Both the position numbers and the translations under genes were made by a program. A stretch of DNA of 40,000 nt from Hirudo medicinalis (taxonomy: Eukaryota; Annelida; Clitellata; Hirudinida; Hirudinidae): positions 472,080-512,079 of the forward strand of contig MPNW01000015.1 in assembly GCA_011800805.1 (NCBI GenBank). The letters run 5' to 3'. Below are positions 23,238 through 37,656 of this stretch, one piece after another (the stretch's first letter is position 1; every line of letters begins with the position of its first letter). A model generated the notes under the pieces. The model was not told the DNA's origin. It was given only the letters and a program-made list of their open reading frames with translations, and searched no databases.

Positions 23238-25375
23238 AGTTTTCGTGCAAATTTGTTTTCCATGAATCTCGAAACTATAAATCTGCTCATAAACCTGATT
23301 CGCCCCATGGGAGGGACGCTTGGGGTGTGCTTTTGGGTTTGTGGACATAGGTACTCTAGTTGTCACTAACTTGTGATAAAGCATGCTTTCAGTGTTTCGT
23401 GTATGTTAGGATGTAATTACTGTAGAATTATACTTCCGTTTAATTGTCATCGCATTAAAATAGCCGCAGAGGACTTGTTTTCATGTCTTGTGCATTGTTT
23501 CGCGTAGACAATAAAAATTTACTTTTGTTTTTATTTAAGGCCAAAAATATCAGACGTGTTCTAGCAGGTAAAAATGTTTCTCTTGAGTTTTCGGATTAAT
23601 CCTACTCAAATATTTCGTAAATCAGCTATTCGAAAAATAACTTATTTATCCTAGGGCATTAACCAAAAAATTTGTAGCTCTGAGGAAGCTGATGGGTTCA
23701 TCCCTGTCACTTAAATTATGGAACAATTCTTGACATCGTAATTCAATTGTTGTCTACTCTCGCTCCTGCTGCTGAAACTTAAATTTTGTAACAAATTTAA
23801 CCTCGCTTCTTGTTTCCGCTCACTTGTTTAAAAACATTCATATGTAAATTTTTATTATCAAAAATATAAAATAAATTATAATACTAATTTACTCTGTACA
23901 AACTTAAGAAGAATTAGATATATTTCGTAGTTTTGAAATCACCTTCAACGCGAATTTTTTTAATCCATCCAGCAACTTGAGAGTTTTCAACTGAGACGAT
24001 TTCTCTTGGATTTAATTGGATCCAATAAAATTCAAATTGAAACCTCATTCTTCTTCAGCTCCAACAGTTTTAGAACTGTTTTCAAATGCGACTAGACTAC
24101 ATTCAGTGGCCTGGTTGTCCCTCATTCGTGTTGTCTACTTGTTGGCTCTACCAATATTTGAATTGAGCTCCTTCTGTTGTCATTGATTCGTCAAACTTTT
24201 AACTTCTCAGCATATCCATAGTAATTCTGCTGATTATTTACAAAAGTCCCCAAGAAGGGTTTCATTCAGATTTCATACAGATTGATTTCAATTGTTATTG
24301 AAATCATCATTATATCATTCTATAATTATTATATAATGATTATAATAATTAATTTTAAAACAATTAATAAAAGTATTAATTTAATAATTAATTAAAATAA
24401 TTTTTATAATAATTATCATCAAATTTATCACTCAGTTAGTTTAATTGTCATCAACAACATAAATTAAATGAGATTATGGATTAAGTCATTCAAAAATTGT
24501 GGATTGTTATATCTTTTATGTGTGTAAGGAGGAGGAAATTGTATTAACGTTCATTATAGGAATGTTATGATAGGGACGTCATTTATGACAAGAGACGGAA
24601 ACCCATTTATTATAAGTTAATTAATAAGTTAATTTATAAGTGAGTTAAGAAAAGAATGTAATTCTTTTATTAGAAAAGTCTGTAATCTTTTCGCTTGGCC
24701 AGAACAATGTGTGCAATAACATTGACATTATGTAGCCCACAACTTTATTAGATTAAAAATTATTAGATTATTATGACGACCTTTACTTGATTCAAATTTT
24801 TCTCACAACTAAGGCGTTCTTATTAGAACTGAACGTTGTTCTTAACAGATTAACGTCCATTTTACAGCCAGAAGATTGGGACATGGTTCCAATTATTCGA
24901 GCGTCGAATGTCCTTTTCATAAATGCTTCTTTTTTTAACACTCACTTCTTAACCAGACTAGGACGAATTTTATAAAATGTTGGAGTCCCCTAAATGTGAA
25001 TACAGGTGCGACCAGATGGGAGGACATCATTGGCTACCGTGCCGCTTGGACGAAACTGATAATTTGGCGCCACCTATTGAATTTGCCTTTAATTTAACTA
25101 CGTCTTAATCCACTTAACTGAACTTCGTAATAAATACCATTTTGCAAAAAAATTAAGTTTGAGGCATATGAATTATACTCACTAAATTGATGAATTAATT
25201 TTTGGAGAATAAATACACTACATGGTTACTGTACGACCTCCTTAAAAATTTAAGACCTTTGGACGTTTAGTTTTTGTTTAGGCGGTGGTCCTTGAATCTG
25301 CCAGGTTGGCAAATTCTCGTGTGAAGTCGTAATTCTGAAGTTTATTATAGAACAATATTGTATTTTACAAAGGCC
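23238..25375. other. intergenic between the Ig gene and the first aminotransferase
   Basis: This interval holds the 3'UTR of the Ig gene, with AATAAA at 23510–23515, then AT-rich sequence with dense ATTATA runs near 24300–24420. No exon-like segment with splice sites was found. The frame at 24787–24975 has no recognisable motif. Confidence 0.5.
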
Positions 25376-27678
25376 ATGAAGGCGATAAATTATGCCAAGT
25401 TTTTAAATCGAATCAGCTCCTCTAGGAAACCATCACCTATTAGAGTTTTGAGTAAGGTTTCTTTTTAAAATTAAATATTTATCCTGAAATGCAACAATTT
25501 TCTTATTTTACGTAGCTGCAATTAAAGCACAGTGTGGACCTTCCATGATATCACTTGCAGGTGGTAGTCCCAATCCCCTCTTATTTCCTTTCAAAGAAGC
25601 CACATTCACTATCAGGTGTGGCATTTGAAACTTTTTCATATTTTTGTTAAATTAAGTGAAAATTTTGTCACAGAGGAGGGAGTGCCCTTGTCTTAAATGA
25701 AAAGGAAATTAATGTTGCCTTGCAGTATGATGCTTCTCCAGGGTATATCTTCATTCATATTTTTTTTCAGCTTATGGCTAATGATTTTTATCTGGCTGAT
25801 TTTTATCTTTATACTTTTATAGAAATGCAGGTCTTCTGAAAGAATTAAGGAAGTTACAGAATCACTATCATCATCCCCCATTATTTGAGGTTTCTGATGA
25901 TCCAAGGTCCACTGACATTTGTGTCACATATGGAGCCACAGATGGTGTTTCCAAGGTACTCAACAGTGATAGCATTCAAAATATTGTGCTGAAGATATTA
26001 TTTACTTTCAAGAGTTTTGAGATGCTGGTTAACCCTGGTGATACAGTTTTAGTGGAAGAACCTGTCTGTCCAGTCATTTTAGCTGCTGTGAGATTTATTT
26101 TGTATTTTATTATATAACTGTAATTTATAATTACATTTTTGTTGTTTCCTACAATGATATTAACTAGTGAAATGCTGAGACGGAGAGTAATTAAGTCGTG
26201 CATTCAATTGTTTGCAGTTGCAACCATTGGGCTGCAAAATCATTCCCATCACAACAGATAAGGAGGGTATGTTGCCCGAGTCCCTATTGAAAGCCTGCAA
26301 GGAGTTTAATTCAACAGAGGTTAAATTTCTCCTCACAACCCCAAATGGTCAGATTCCTACTGGTGCCTCCACATCCACTGACAGAAGAAAAAGCATATAT
26401 CAGGTATCACAACTTAATATAGCATTTTTGAAAATAATGGTATTGATGATATAAAATAATTTCTTGTTTGAACAGATAGCCCATCAACATGATTTCTTGA
26501 TCTTGGAAAATGATCCATATTACATGCTCCAATATGAAGAAGTTGGTGATGATTTAATCAAACATGTTAATTGATAAAGTTAAAAATTTGTTCGTTTTTT
26601 TTTTTAAGTTTAAACCGAGCTACTTATCACTTGACGTCGATGGTCGTGTTTTACGTTTTGATTCCTTCTCGGCGACTTTGTCACCCGGGTGAGTGGAAAG
26701 AGTGCATTGAAGTTATTAATAGCATTGAAATTGTTACTTTTTATTTGTTAATTATTTCCCGATCAAGGTTGAGGGTCGGATTCGTGACAGGTCCGAAGGC
26801 TCTCGTAAACAGGATCGTCCTCCACATGATGGCATCCTCGATGCACGTCTCCACGCTGTCTCAAGTAATTCTTCACAACATCGTTTTATCTCGCTTAAAA
26901 TAACAATAACTTATAATAAAAATAATTATATTTAAGTTCATTTCAATTTGATAATATTGATGATTGTATATGGTGAATTTATTATTAAATTTAATATAAT
27001 TAACATAGCTTCTGTTTTTGATGTTAATTTGATTAACTTTAAGATTGTCATTATGCAGATTTTGGTTTATGGATTTCTGAACAAAGTGGGTTTGGAGGGT
27101 TTTGAAGAACATGTCAGGAAGTGAATGTTTGGATTGCATTTAAACTTGAAAATGAGGTTCTTAAAGTCTGTTTAATCATTTTAGTCTTTGTGAATTTTAC
27201 AAGTCTCAAAGAAATGCTGCACTGGAGTTAGCCAGCAAGCATCTTAATGGTTTGTGATTTGACTGATTTGGTAATGGCCTGAAAATAAAGTGTTTCTGTG
27301 AAATTCCAGGAGTTGCAAAGTGGGATGTTCCAAGTGCTGGAACCTGTCTATGGTTGAAATTGGAAGAAAACAAATTGGATAATAAGATAAAAGAGTATAT
27401 AGAAAACAATGTCAGTTGTTTATTTTGACATTTATTCATTAAATTGACTTGAGTGACTTCTCCCTCAGGAGGTCCTATGGGCAGGAAACAAATTTGCTTT
27501 CAATTCAAAGGAATTTGATTACAACATAATGGTGCCTTTTGTTGATCATCTGGCTCAGGATATAGACGAGGTTGCTTTGTGAGATTTCATCATTGATGAT
27601 TGGGTTAATCATTTTACATTGTTTCCATAGGCATTCCAAACCCTGTCAAACATGATGAACAAAAAAAAAATTCAGTAA
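25376..27678 (+). CDS. KAT II/AADAT-family aminotransferase lacking the catalytic lysine (predicted pseudoenzyme)
   Basis: Member of the fold-type I PLP family of kynurenine/2-aminoadipate aminotransferase. Fourteen exons, 25376–25451, 25516–25615, 25674–25742, 25823–25955, 26013–26087, 26218–26403, 26476–26541, 26609–26688, 26768–26864, 27059–27120, 27185–27249, 27310–27410, 27469–27570 and 27631–27678, give 419 aa; human AADAT has 425. Conserved pieces are INYAKF, KPSPIR, MISLAGGSPNP, TPNGQIPTG, ENDPYY and GLRVGFVTGP. Key residues are lost. The SFSK motif reads SFSA, so the Schiff-base lysine is alanine. The YLRAS motif reads YNIMV, so the carboxylate-binding arginine is methionine. The EPAYSG tyrosine is cysteine, and TSGSQQ reads TYGATD. 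There are no stops or broken splice sites, so the gene appears maintained, perhaps as a regulator or binding partner. No transaminase activity is expected. It lies 3.2 kb upstream of its paralogue. Confidence 0.93.
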
Positions 27679-28448
27679 TCACAATACAACCTCACACTTT
27701 TGTGGACATTCCAATTCAAATTTTGAATCAAAGTTGGCTGTGATGCTGCTCATGTTACTGTTTTGCGCTTGTGGAAGTGATCATTTCGTTTAAGCTAGTC
27801 CGACAAGAATTCTTCTGCGCTTCCATTCAATTTGTGATGAGATGATTTTCGTGTTTGCTCAAGAGATCTGCGTAAAAAATTACAAATTAGGTGTTCATTG
27901 AGTTTTTTTTTTATTCGAGCAATTGCTTTGACAATCTGGTGCCGATCCCGCCATATATTTCCAGCTTTGGCCTCTGTTTTGCAAGGGGATGCTTCATTCA
28001 GGTAGCTTTGTGTGACTGCAGTTATGACGGCTTTTACCATCGATTGTTTTTGGTAATTCTGCTGGAGACCTGAAGAACCATTTAAAAGCACCTCTTTAGT
28101 TCTTTAAATGACCAGGGTTGGTTGAATCAAGGATATGTTAATCCTCCTTACAACGATCAATGAATTACGTCCAATCTTTGAACAAGAAGCGATCAAGGTA
28201 ATCAACTTTAAAGCGGAGCGGACACAAGTGTTCCCATTACTAAATGTTGCCATCCCTGACTTGTGAATGTTGAAAAATGATTTCAATTTGAACTTGATGC
28301 AACAAAAAGGTGATCCAATGACATCCTATCTGCATTCAAGCGGGGATTATTTTTAACATATAACATAGTTTTAGAACAATTAACAAAACTATTTCAACTT
28401 CATCCCAAAAAGTTTTGATGATACCCCATCCTAACTGGGGATGTGTAC

Positions 28449-30318
28449 AGCATCTAGGCGCCGAGAATTCACCAAAATATTATCGGCCAATCAGAGAGCA
28501 TGTTAATATTAATTAGATTTTTATCAAAAATCTAAAATCCCAACCCAGTAGTCAATGAGAAAAGCGTACAAGCGATGGAATATCTCCTTGTGCCGTGCCT
28601 TTTGTACCGCTATCTCCCTCCCGCTCTCGCACTTTTCTTTCGAGTAAACAAAGACTATTTTTTTTAAAGAGCTAAATCACAGTTGTGAAAATAGTTCATT
28701 GTTGATGATTACAACAGTCATGGTCGTGCAGTCTGTCTTCTTGAGAGGATTGAGTACCTCTCAAAGACCTGAGCAAGTCGTTTTTTTTTCTTTTGTTGAA
28801 GGCTAACTTGTAGCCCCCATTGCTGTCTGAATGTTCTTATGGATTGAAAAAAATCTTCTTTGGAGCTCTACCTTCTTATTTGATGGCTCTTTTGAAGATT
28901 TTCCAATGAAGCATCTCCCATCACCAACATTTACTCCCAGCAAAGGCACATGTTTTGAAATTTTTAAGTATCTCTAGCAAGTCAATTGCCACTTCACTTT
29001 TTTCACTTTCAAAATTCTTCAAGACACTCTTGCATTTCTTTCTTGTGTTTCTCCACGTCAGCGTACGTATTTGAGTGGCTTCTACAGGATGCTAAAATTG
29101 CAAGTCTTTCCTTGAGACATAGTGAAAGTAACAAACACTTTCATTGGAGCTGGTCTTCTGAATGTTGTCTATAATATCATTAAATGGAACTCCATCAGCT
29201 ATATATCTTGCCAATGATTGCCTCTTCCAACCTGAAAGTTGAATGAGCCAGCTGAGCAGTGTGTCCAGTATGAGTTAGACAATACCTGACTGTAACAAAA
29301 CCTAAAAAAAAAGTCAATTTTGAAAGTGTCATTAGTGGATCCTTTTTAGTAAAAAAAAATATGTAAATAAATTAGAAATGTCATATACATAATTTAAAAT
29401 AAATGCAGACACTTTTATGTTACTTCTTAAGTTTTTAAGTTACTTCTTGTTGAATTAATTACCTAATGAGTTCATCTTCATATTGATGAAAGATGAACAA
29501 CACTTTTTTATTTTGCAGGATCCTTGTACTTTTAGGCTCCTAACCTTCTTGGATCTTTGCGTGCAGGTTGGCCGAATGGGTTACGTTCCTGCATACGGCG
29601 TTAATGGCAACAGTCGTAATGTGTCGTGTTCGAAACCCAGCCTGCACTGCCGCAAGCGCCCTTGGGAAGGAGCGCTATATAAATGGTTGACAAGAAGCGC
29701 CTCTGACGCTATGCATATGGCGCTATATAAATGAAGTACATTTACATTTACATCTTGTCACAAAAATCCCAATATGGTGACTAGCATAATATTGATACAT
29801 TTTCCTTTGAACCTGCATCCTGAACAAATCTACACATGGCCTTATTTTCTTCTTCCTTTTTCCATGATATGAAGGCTGAATAGATTTATGGTTTTGATAA
29901 TATAATTAATATTTCAAATGCTTAAAAAAAATCAGCCAAATAATTAACCTTTAACATTTGGAAAATGTAATGGAATGATGTCGTCACGATGTACATGCAT
30001 CATTAACTCATGGAGTTCGAGGGTCTTCTTATAAAGACAACTGAACATAAAAACTTCCCGCAAATTAAACGCCCGAACAACTCCATGACCATACCCGTTG
30101 ATTGACATTCCTATAAAAGGAAACTTTAAGAGATGTGCTTTACAGCACATGTGTCTAAATAATTATTAATTCATTCATTTAATTATCCTTAAATAATAAA
30201 TGGATACATTTTTGATAAAAATCTAATTTCATTTTCCTATTTATCATTTTAATTTGAATATTCATGTACTCTCTGATTGGCCAGCAATATTTTGGTAAAT
30301 TCACGGCGCCGAGGTGCT
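28449..30318 (-). mobile_element. decayed MULE-like DNA transposon with terminal inverted repeats
   Basis: The left terminal repeat (28449–28545) and right terminal repeat (30208–30318, inverted) share AGCAYCT-GGCGCCG, ATTYACCAAAATATT, GGCCAATCAGAGAG and TTAGATTTTTATCAAAAAT. The right copy has a small insertion. Between them, the minus strand at about 28800–29300 holds fragments in shifting frames such as LEEAIIGKIYS, DGVPFNDIIDNIQ and FHYVSRKDLQ. These resemble the segment found in MULE/FLYWCH-type transposases (pattern GV-F-II-DI, then RLH-V-RKDL). Stops and frame changes show it is inactive. A SINE is inserted inside. Family assignment is from motif memory and is tentative; the inverted repeats are directly visible. 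Confidence 0.7.
29566..29753 (+). mobile_element. tRNA-derived SINE, copy 1
   Basis: The head carries RNA polymerase III box A (TGGCCGAATGGGTTA, 29569–29583) and box B (GTTCGAAACCC, 29628–29638), with the spacing of a tRNA that has a long variable arm (Leu or Ser type). The tail contains GCGCTATATAAATG twice, followed by short TACATT repeats. Such tails resemble the 3' ends of L2/CR1-type LINEs, the likely source of retrotransposition machinery. A second copy lies at 34874–34994. Confidence 0.82.
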
Positions 30319-30908
30319 TGTGGGATGTGCACGTAAGCAACCAAAAAAACTAAATACCAAGTGTTAATGGTCTCGACTCGTTAATTTGTGATCTGTTTCT
30401 GCACCCCTTACTAATCCCTGACTTGTGAATGTGTTCAAAAATGATTTCAATTTGGACTTGATGCAGCAAAAAGGTGGTGGCGTCCTATGTGAAGTCTGCA
30501 GTCAAGAAGGAATGCACTCCCAGTTCTTGGTTAATACTTCCTCGGCGACAAAATTCTGTATAAATCCCTGGGAATTTGCCCAATTCCCAATGACGGCTTT
30601 GTTAAATTTTTCAGTAATGAATATAGCTGGAGCCCTTACTAGATTGATTTTTCTACTTTCTTCAAAGTTTTCTTTAAAGCATTCACTTTTTTTAGTTTCG
30701 ATGCTTTAAGTTTTTAAATGTAAGATGTCTGCTTTAGAAAATTATATTCAAAATTTTCAAAAATTAATATATATTTAACCTGGACCTCTCTCCGCACATG
30801 CTGTTTACACCTTTCAAGATTTGTTGGCACTGATGATTGCAATAGCTGTTCAGCTTTCGAGATATCGCACCAGATTAATAACTTTTATTAGCACGTTTTT
30901 AATAGAAA

Positions 30909-33802
<2,894 letters not shown>

Positions 33803-34318
33803 GATCCAATCAACATGTTTCACCCATAAAATGTTCAATCATTTCAAAATGCCCGTTGAAATGATGAATGATGTCCTTGTGTTAGGAAATAAAATATACA
33901 AAAGTCTTTCATCACTTTGATTTTTTCTGCATTTGAAACCAAAAGCAATTAATCACAATGTTTGGAAAATTTCCAATCCAACATTTCAGTAAACAGATTT
34001 TCAAATATTTTAATTTTTTTGAAATTGAAAACTTTGCACCATCATCATGATAAGAAGAGTATTTTTTCTGTAGAACAGGAAGCGATCATCTCTAACATGA
34101 GTTTTGTGTTGTGCCTCCATGCTTAAATACAATGATTAGGACACGAACAATGCATTCTTAGACCGACTAGTTGGCAGAGAATGTAACTCGTGCCCTTCGG
34201 TCAAACAGTATCAATAAACAGAAAATTCCAGATTGATGACTTTTTTGATGGTTATTATGAACCAAACTGGTAAGTAAAGTTAAAAATATAAAAGATGAAG
34301 TGATGTGCCAAAGAGCAA

Positions 34319-34796
34319 TTAAAATATCAACAAAACTTTCAAGTACTCACAAACAAAAATGAGACTAATACAAACGTAAACAATCCCAAGATAGGGTGCT
34401 GACAATGGACCAAGAGGGGCTTTTACCTTCAGTGCGACTACCAATAGGACAGCACTTAACAAATAGGGCAGTTCATTTTGATTCACCATTAAAAACAGAG
34501 GTAATGGCGATGGTGTTGACACATAGTCTGTGGTGTCATCAAAAATATTCATAATTAATTACAAATACTGAAACAGTCACTAGAGTGTGTATTAAAACAA
34601 ACACGAGGTGGAAAATATAGGGCATGTCATTAAAAGAACCTCCAAAGATCCAGAATTTCAAACCCTCAGCGTCCAACGACATTGGCAGGGTCCGTTGATG
34701 CAGAACCTTCATGGATCCTGCACACATAATTCTGCAAAATAAAAACATTACATTAAGCTCAAAATATTTATTTTTCCATATAATCTTAGTAAACAT
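34319..34796 (-). other. hydrophobic open frames, possible PIGW/GWT1 C-terminal remnant
   Basis: Two successive minus-strand frames (34539–34796, then 34319–34552, shifted by one base) read GGSFNDMPYIFHLVFVL and PLFLMVNQNELPYLLS. Their order and spacing loosely recall the last two membrane segments of the GPI-inositol acyltransferase PIGW/GWT1, which has an Asn-x-x-x-Leu then Leu-Leu-Ser pattern in that place. No donor–acceptor pair joins them in phase, and no upstream part of the gene is present. It could therefore be a pseudogene fragment or a chance product of T-rich sequence. Part of the first frame overlaps a candidate last exon of the TMEM198-like gene read in another frame. Confidence 0.22.
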
Positions 34797-34873
34797 AATT
34801 TCTTATCATTAATATTGACTCAAATGTTTGTGCTTCTCTCACATATTGACGTACGATTCAATTTCCAAATTAG

Positions 34874-34994
34874 GCATGCAGATTGGACGAATGGGATGCC
34901 TTCCTTCGGTGATAGCAATAGTCACAATGTGTCGTGCATGCAACCCACCCTGCACCGCCAGGGAGCGCCCTCGGGTAGGGTATATAAATGGTAG
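34874..34994 (+). mobile_element. tRNA-derived SINE, copy 2 (3'-truncated)
   Basis: Shares the same body as the copy at 29566: GATTGGACGAATGGG, TAGCAATAGTCACAATGTGTCGTG, CACCGCCAGGGAGCGCCCT and TATATAAATGG. Box B has decayed to GCATGCAACCC. It lacks the second GCGCTATATAAATG unit. It sits between the TMEM198-like gene and the AADAT paralogue. Confidence 0.78.
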
Positions 34995-35101
34995 ATCAAT
35001 TTAAAAGTGCTTTCACATCCTGTTTGGATGCATAAGGCACTCAAAAGATCAGGCAAATAAAATAAAAAATATACAATCTATCCTGATATAAATACCCCAA
35101 G

Positions 35102-35107
35102 TTTATT
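35102..35107 (-). terminator. polyadenylation signal for the short TMEM198-like form
   Basis: TTTATT on the plus strand reads AATAAA on the minus strand, 20 bases past the stop at 35127. It would suit a transcript ending in exon 3. Confidence 0.45.
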
Positions 35108-35126
35108 ACACTTTCCTAGAATCCTT

Positions 35127-36844
35127 TCAGACTTTTGTATTCAGGAATTTCAAAACAATCGCAAGAGGAACCAAAACCTTGGAAAGGACATCCCCGTTGA
35201 ACCTCCGGACCTGGTACAAGTGGCGGTAGCTCTTCGGCCTGTTGGTTTGACTGGAGATGGATGAAAGGAACGAAGTTTCTTTTGACTTAGAGTGCTGATG
35301 CGAATGAACAGGCTGCTGATGGGAAGACTTCATGGATCGCCTGATGCCTATGCCTGTCATGAAAATATTTTATTTCACGATCATCAAATATTCCGAGTTA
35401 TAATTCACTATCTCTGAACATCAATCTACAAAAAATTTGGATTTTAAAAATCATTTGAAATATTACACTTATCTGTGTAAATGAATTCAAAACTTGGGCA
35501 GGGCCCTTACTGAGATAAATTGGGCATGCCTTCAATAAAAATTTGATACAAATTCTCTAAATTTAAAGACATGTTCCATCTGCAATATGTTCAAAATAGT
35601 TTCTTGCTTAAAAGAGTGTCTTGCAATGTGGCTCATGTTATAACATAAACCTTGACCACTTCAAAGAGCAGAGATGTCTCTAAATTGATTCAACAACTAC
35701 AGTCCTCTCAAAACTGTTGTTTGTCAGAAAAGAATTAAACCCAGTAAAATATTTTCAAAGAGTAATTATTAATGGTGCTCATTAAGTTTCTTTTTGTTGC
35801 ATCAATGTGTTGTGTTAATGTATTTGATACAATAAAATTCCTCTAAATTCAAAAAGAAAAAACTTGCACAAAGCTCAACTCCAAAATTAAAATCAGCCCC
35901 CAAATCCCAAATAGAAATAATCAAAATCATCGATGGGTCGTTGATAAAAACTCGTGAACACTTACGGCCTTCTCGATGGTCGCACTTCCTTCCTGTAAGA
36001 TGGCATTGAGCGACGCATCCGAGCACGGACGCGAGAGGCCACAGAGCTAAAACGAGCCACGCGAACCAACACATGCTCGGCGACCTGACTGCTTTGAGGC
36101 GATCTAGAGAATAAAACAATACTTGGAAGTGCCCAACAAAATAATCGACTCCGACCGACATCATTGCAGATCCGAGGATAGATGTGGAAAGGAAAGTTAC
36201 GGCTCTTTGAAAACGCAGGCAAAGGAGGGCGCACGTCAATCCCGTTCCTAAGACCGCCCCGATGGGCACCCATTTGGTCTGAGGATGCACGAACCACTCG
36301 GTCACTATTAAACCAGCCACAGCCATTAACAGTCCCAGGTGGAATCCTGTCATGAAGAGTCCGACGTATTGGACCAACATCGTGATCAGTCCGCACAATA
36401 TTCCCGACCCAACAGCCACTCCTATCTTTCCCTCCAATGGCAAAAAGTTTTCCTCCAGACAGATGAGATATGTTACCAGGGAACCAAAAAGAAATCCTGT
36501 TGCAAACATGGTTGACTTGAAATATCTGTAACCTAGAACACACAAGCATGAATTAATATTACTGATGCTTAGATTCAAAAGAAGGCTCACTTACCACAGA
36601 AGCAATATAAAATTCCAAAAATGAGGCAAAGACTGCTGATGACAGATGAAATAATGGTGTAGTCAAGATCTATTTTGTTACATTTTATGCCTCGATTCTT
36701 AGGTGTCGTCAGGGCTGGAATCTTGTACCTGGGAGTGCTGCTGAACACAACAAACAGATCATGGTCTGGTCTGAAGACAGACCTTCCATCATGAGGAGAG
36801 TCTTCATCATTAGGGGAAATGTTTTCCAGCTCCCAAGTCTCCAT
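35127..36844 (-). CDS. TMEM198: TMEM198-like multi-pass membrane protein
   Basis: Homologue of TMEM198 (DUF4203 family), a seven-pass membrane protein linked in vertebrates to Wnt/LRP6 signalling. Minus-strand exons are 36595–36844, 35966–36532 and 35127–35353, giving 347 aa. Exon 1 starts METWELENISP and has TM1 (YTIISSVISSLCLIFGILYC). Exon 2 opens with GYRYFKSTMFATGFLFGS, the family signature after TM1, and carries the remaining TM helices in one 567-base exon. Exon 3 is a basic, His/Ser-rich cytoplasmic tail with RHLYQVRRFNGDVLSK. Introns are phase 1. The end is uncertain: exon 3 can read through to the stop at 35127, or splice at 35178 to 34666–34731, giving NYVCRIHEGSASTDP and 352 aa. 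The latter fits my memory of a Leu-Ser-x-x-Tyr motif at this place in vertebrates. Confidence 0.9.
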
Positions 36845-37656
36845 CTAAGCCATTTAAAGTTGAAATTTTATTGAATCCACCCAGGACAATAATACTGCAC
36901 AAAGCACTTACCTGATAGTTAAGGCGAAGTAGACCGTTCGATTGGATTGCACAATTTATCTCATTTGTGATTATTAAGGTTTTCCACAATTAAAAGTCCA
37001 ACGTCATTACTGTCATGCAATAAAGCTATTCCTTCGCACGACAAATAAAGACGAAAGCACTGTTACAGATCTCTATTAATTCCTAAACATTAATATTGAC
37101 TAACGAGCCTTAAACTGTATAAAATTACCGGCGACTATAAAAACAAGCCCCAACAAAAGAAAACAATTAAACCCTGTTGTCATATTTGATAATGAGCTCG
37201 GAGCTACGCGAGATGCAAAACAAATTTGCATAAATGAGCCCAGGGCACTTGAAACTTCATCTTATTTTAATTACATCTCTAATTCAGAAAACGTTCTTAA
37301 CAAAAAATGTTAAAAATTATTAAAAGTTATAAAAAAAAAGTAAATTTCACTTTCAGTTTGCTGCCTAAGAATCTTAGCTAAATGATAGATTTAAAATTTT
37401 GAACATTACTTATTAAAGTTTTCCTTTAATGTTACCAAATTACTGTTTTAATCTAATAATTTAACGCCCTTGCTTAAGTTACTTATTAACCGACTTTTAT
37501 ACTCTGTTTTGGTTTTATAAGTGATTAAGATTTAGTGCTTGATTAAAATCAAATCGGACGAACTGAGACCAAATAAAAAAATAGAACGGCTAAAAATGTT
37601 TCTGAACTTTTGTTGTTGCTGCTTTTATCGAGTGGTTGGAGCAGGAGGACAACGGC

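Larger units (their letters stand above)
27679..30908. other. intergenic region between the aminotransferase paralogues, invaded by transposons
   Basis: It contains the 3' flank of the first paralogue, a DNA transposon remnant with terminal inverted repeats (28449–30318) and a SINE (29566–29753). A short direct repeat flanks the transposon at 28254–28318 and 30416–30480. Minus-strand frames at 27795–28091 and 28104–28286 are protein-like in places but match nothing I know. No intact gene is present. Confidence 0.6.
33803..35126. other. intergenic: 3' flanks of AADAT and TMEM198-like genes
   Basis: It holds the AADAT 3'UTR (AATAAA 33888–33893), two overlapping hydrophobic minus-strand frames (34319–34796, separate entry), a SINE copy (34874–34994) and the minus-strand AATAAA at 35102–35107. 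A possible last exon of the TMEM198-like gene (34666–34731) also lies here. Confidence 0.55.

Noticed and set aside
35962..36549. 195-codon minus-strand frame with a different reading of TMEM198 exon 2
   Set aside because: The alternate frame shows GYRYFKSTMFATGFLFGS and regular TM helices; this one is an arginine-rich shadow.
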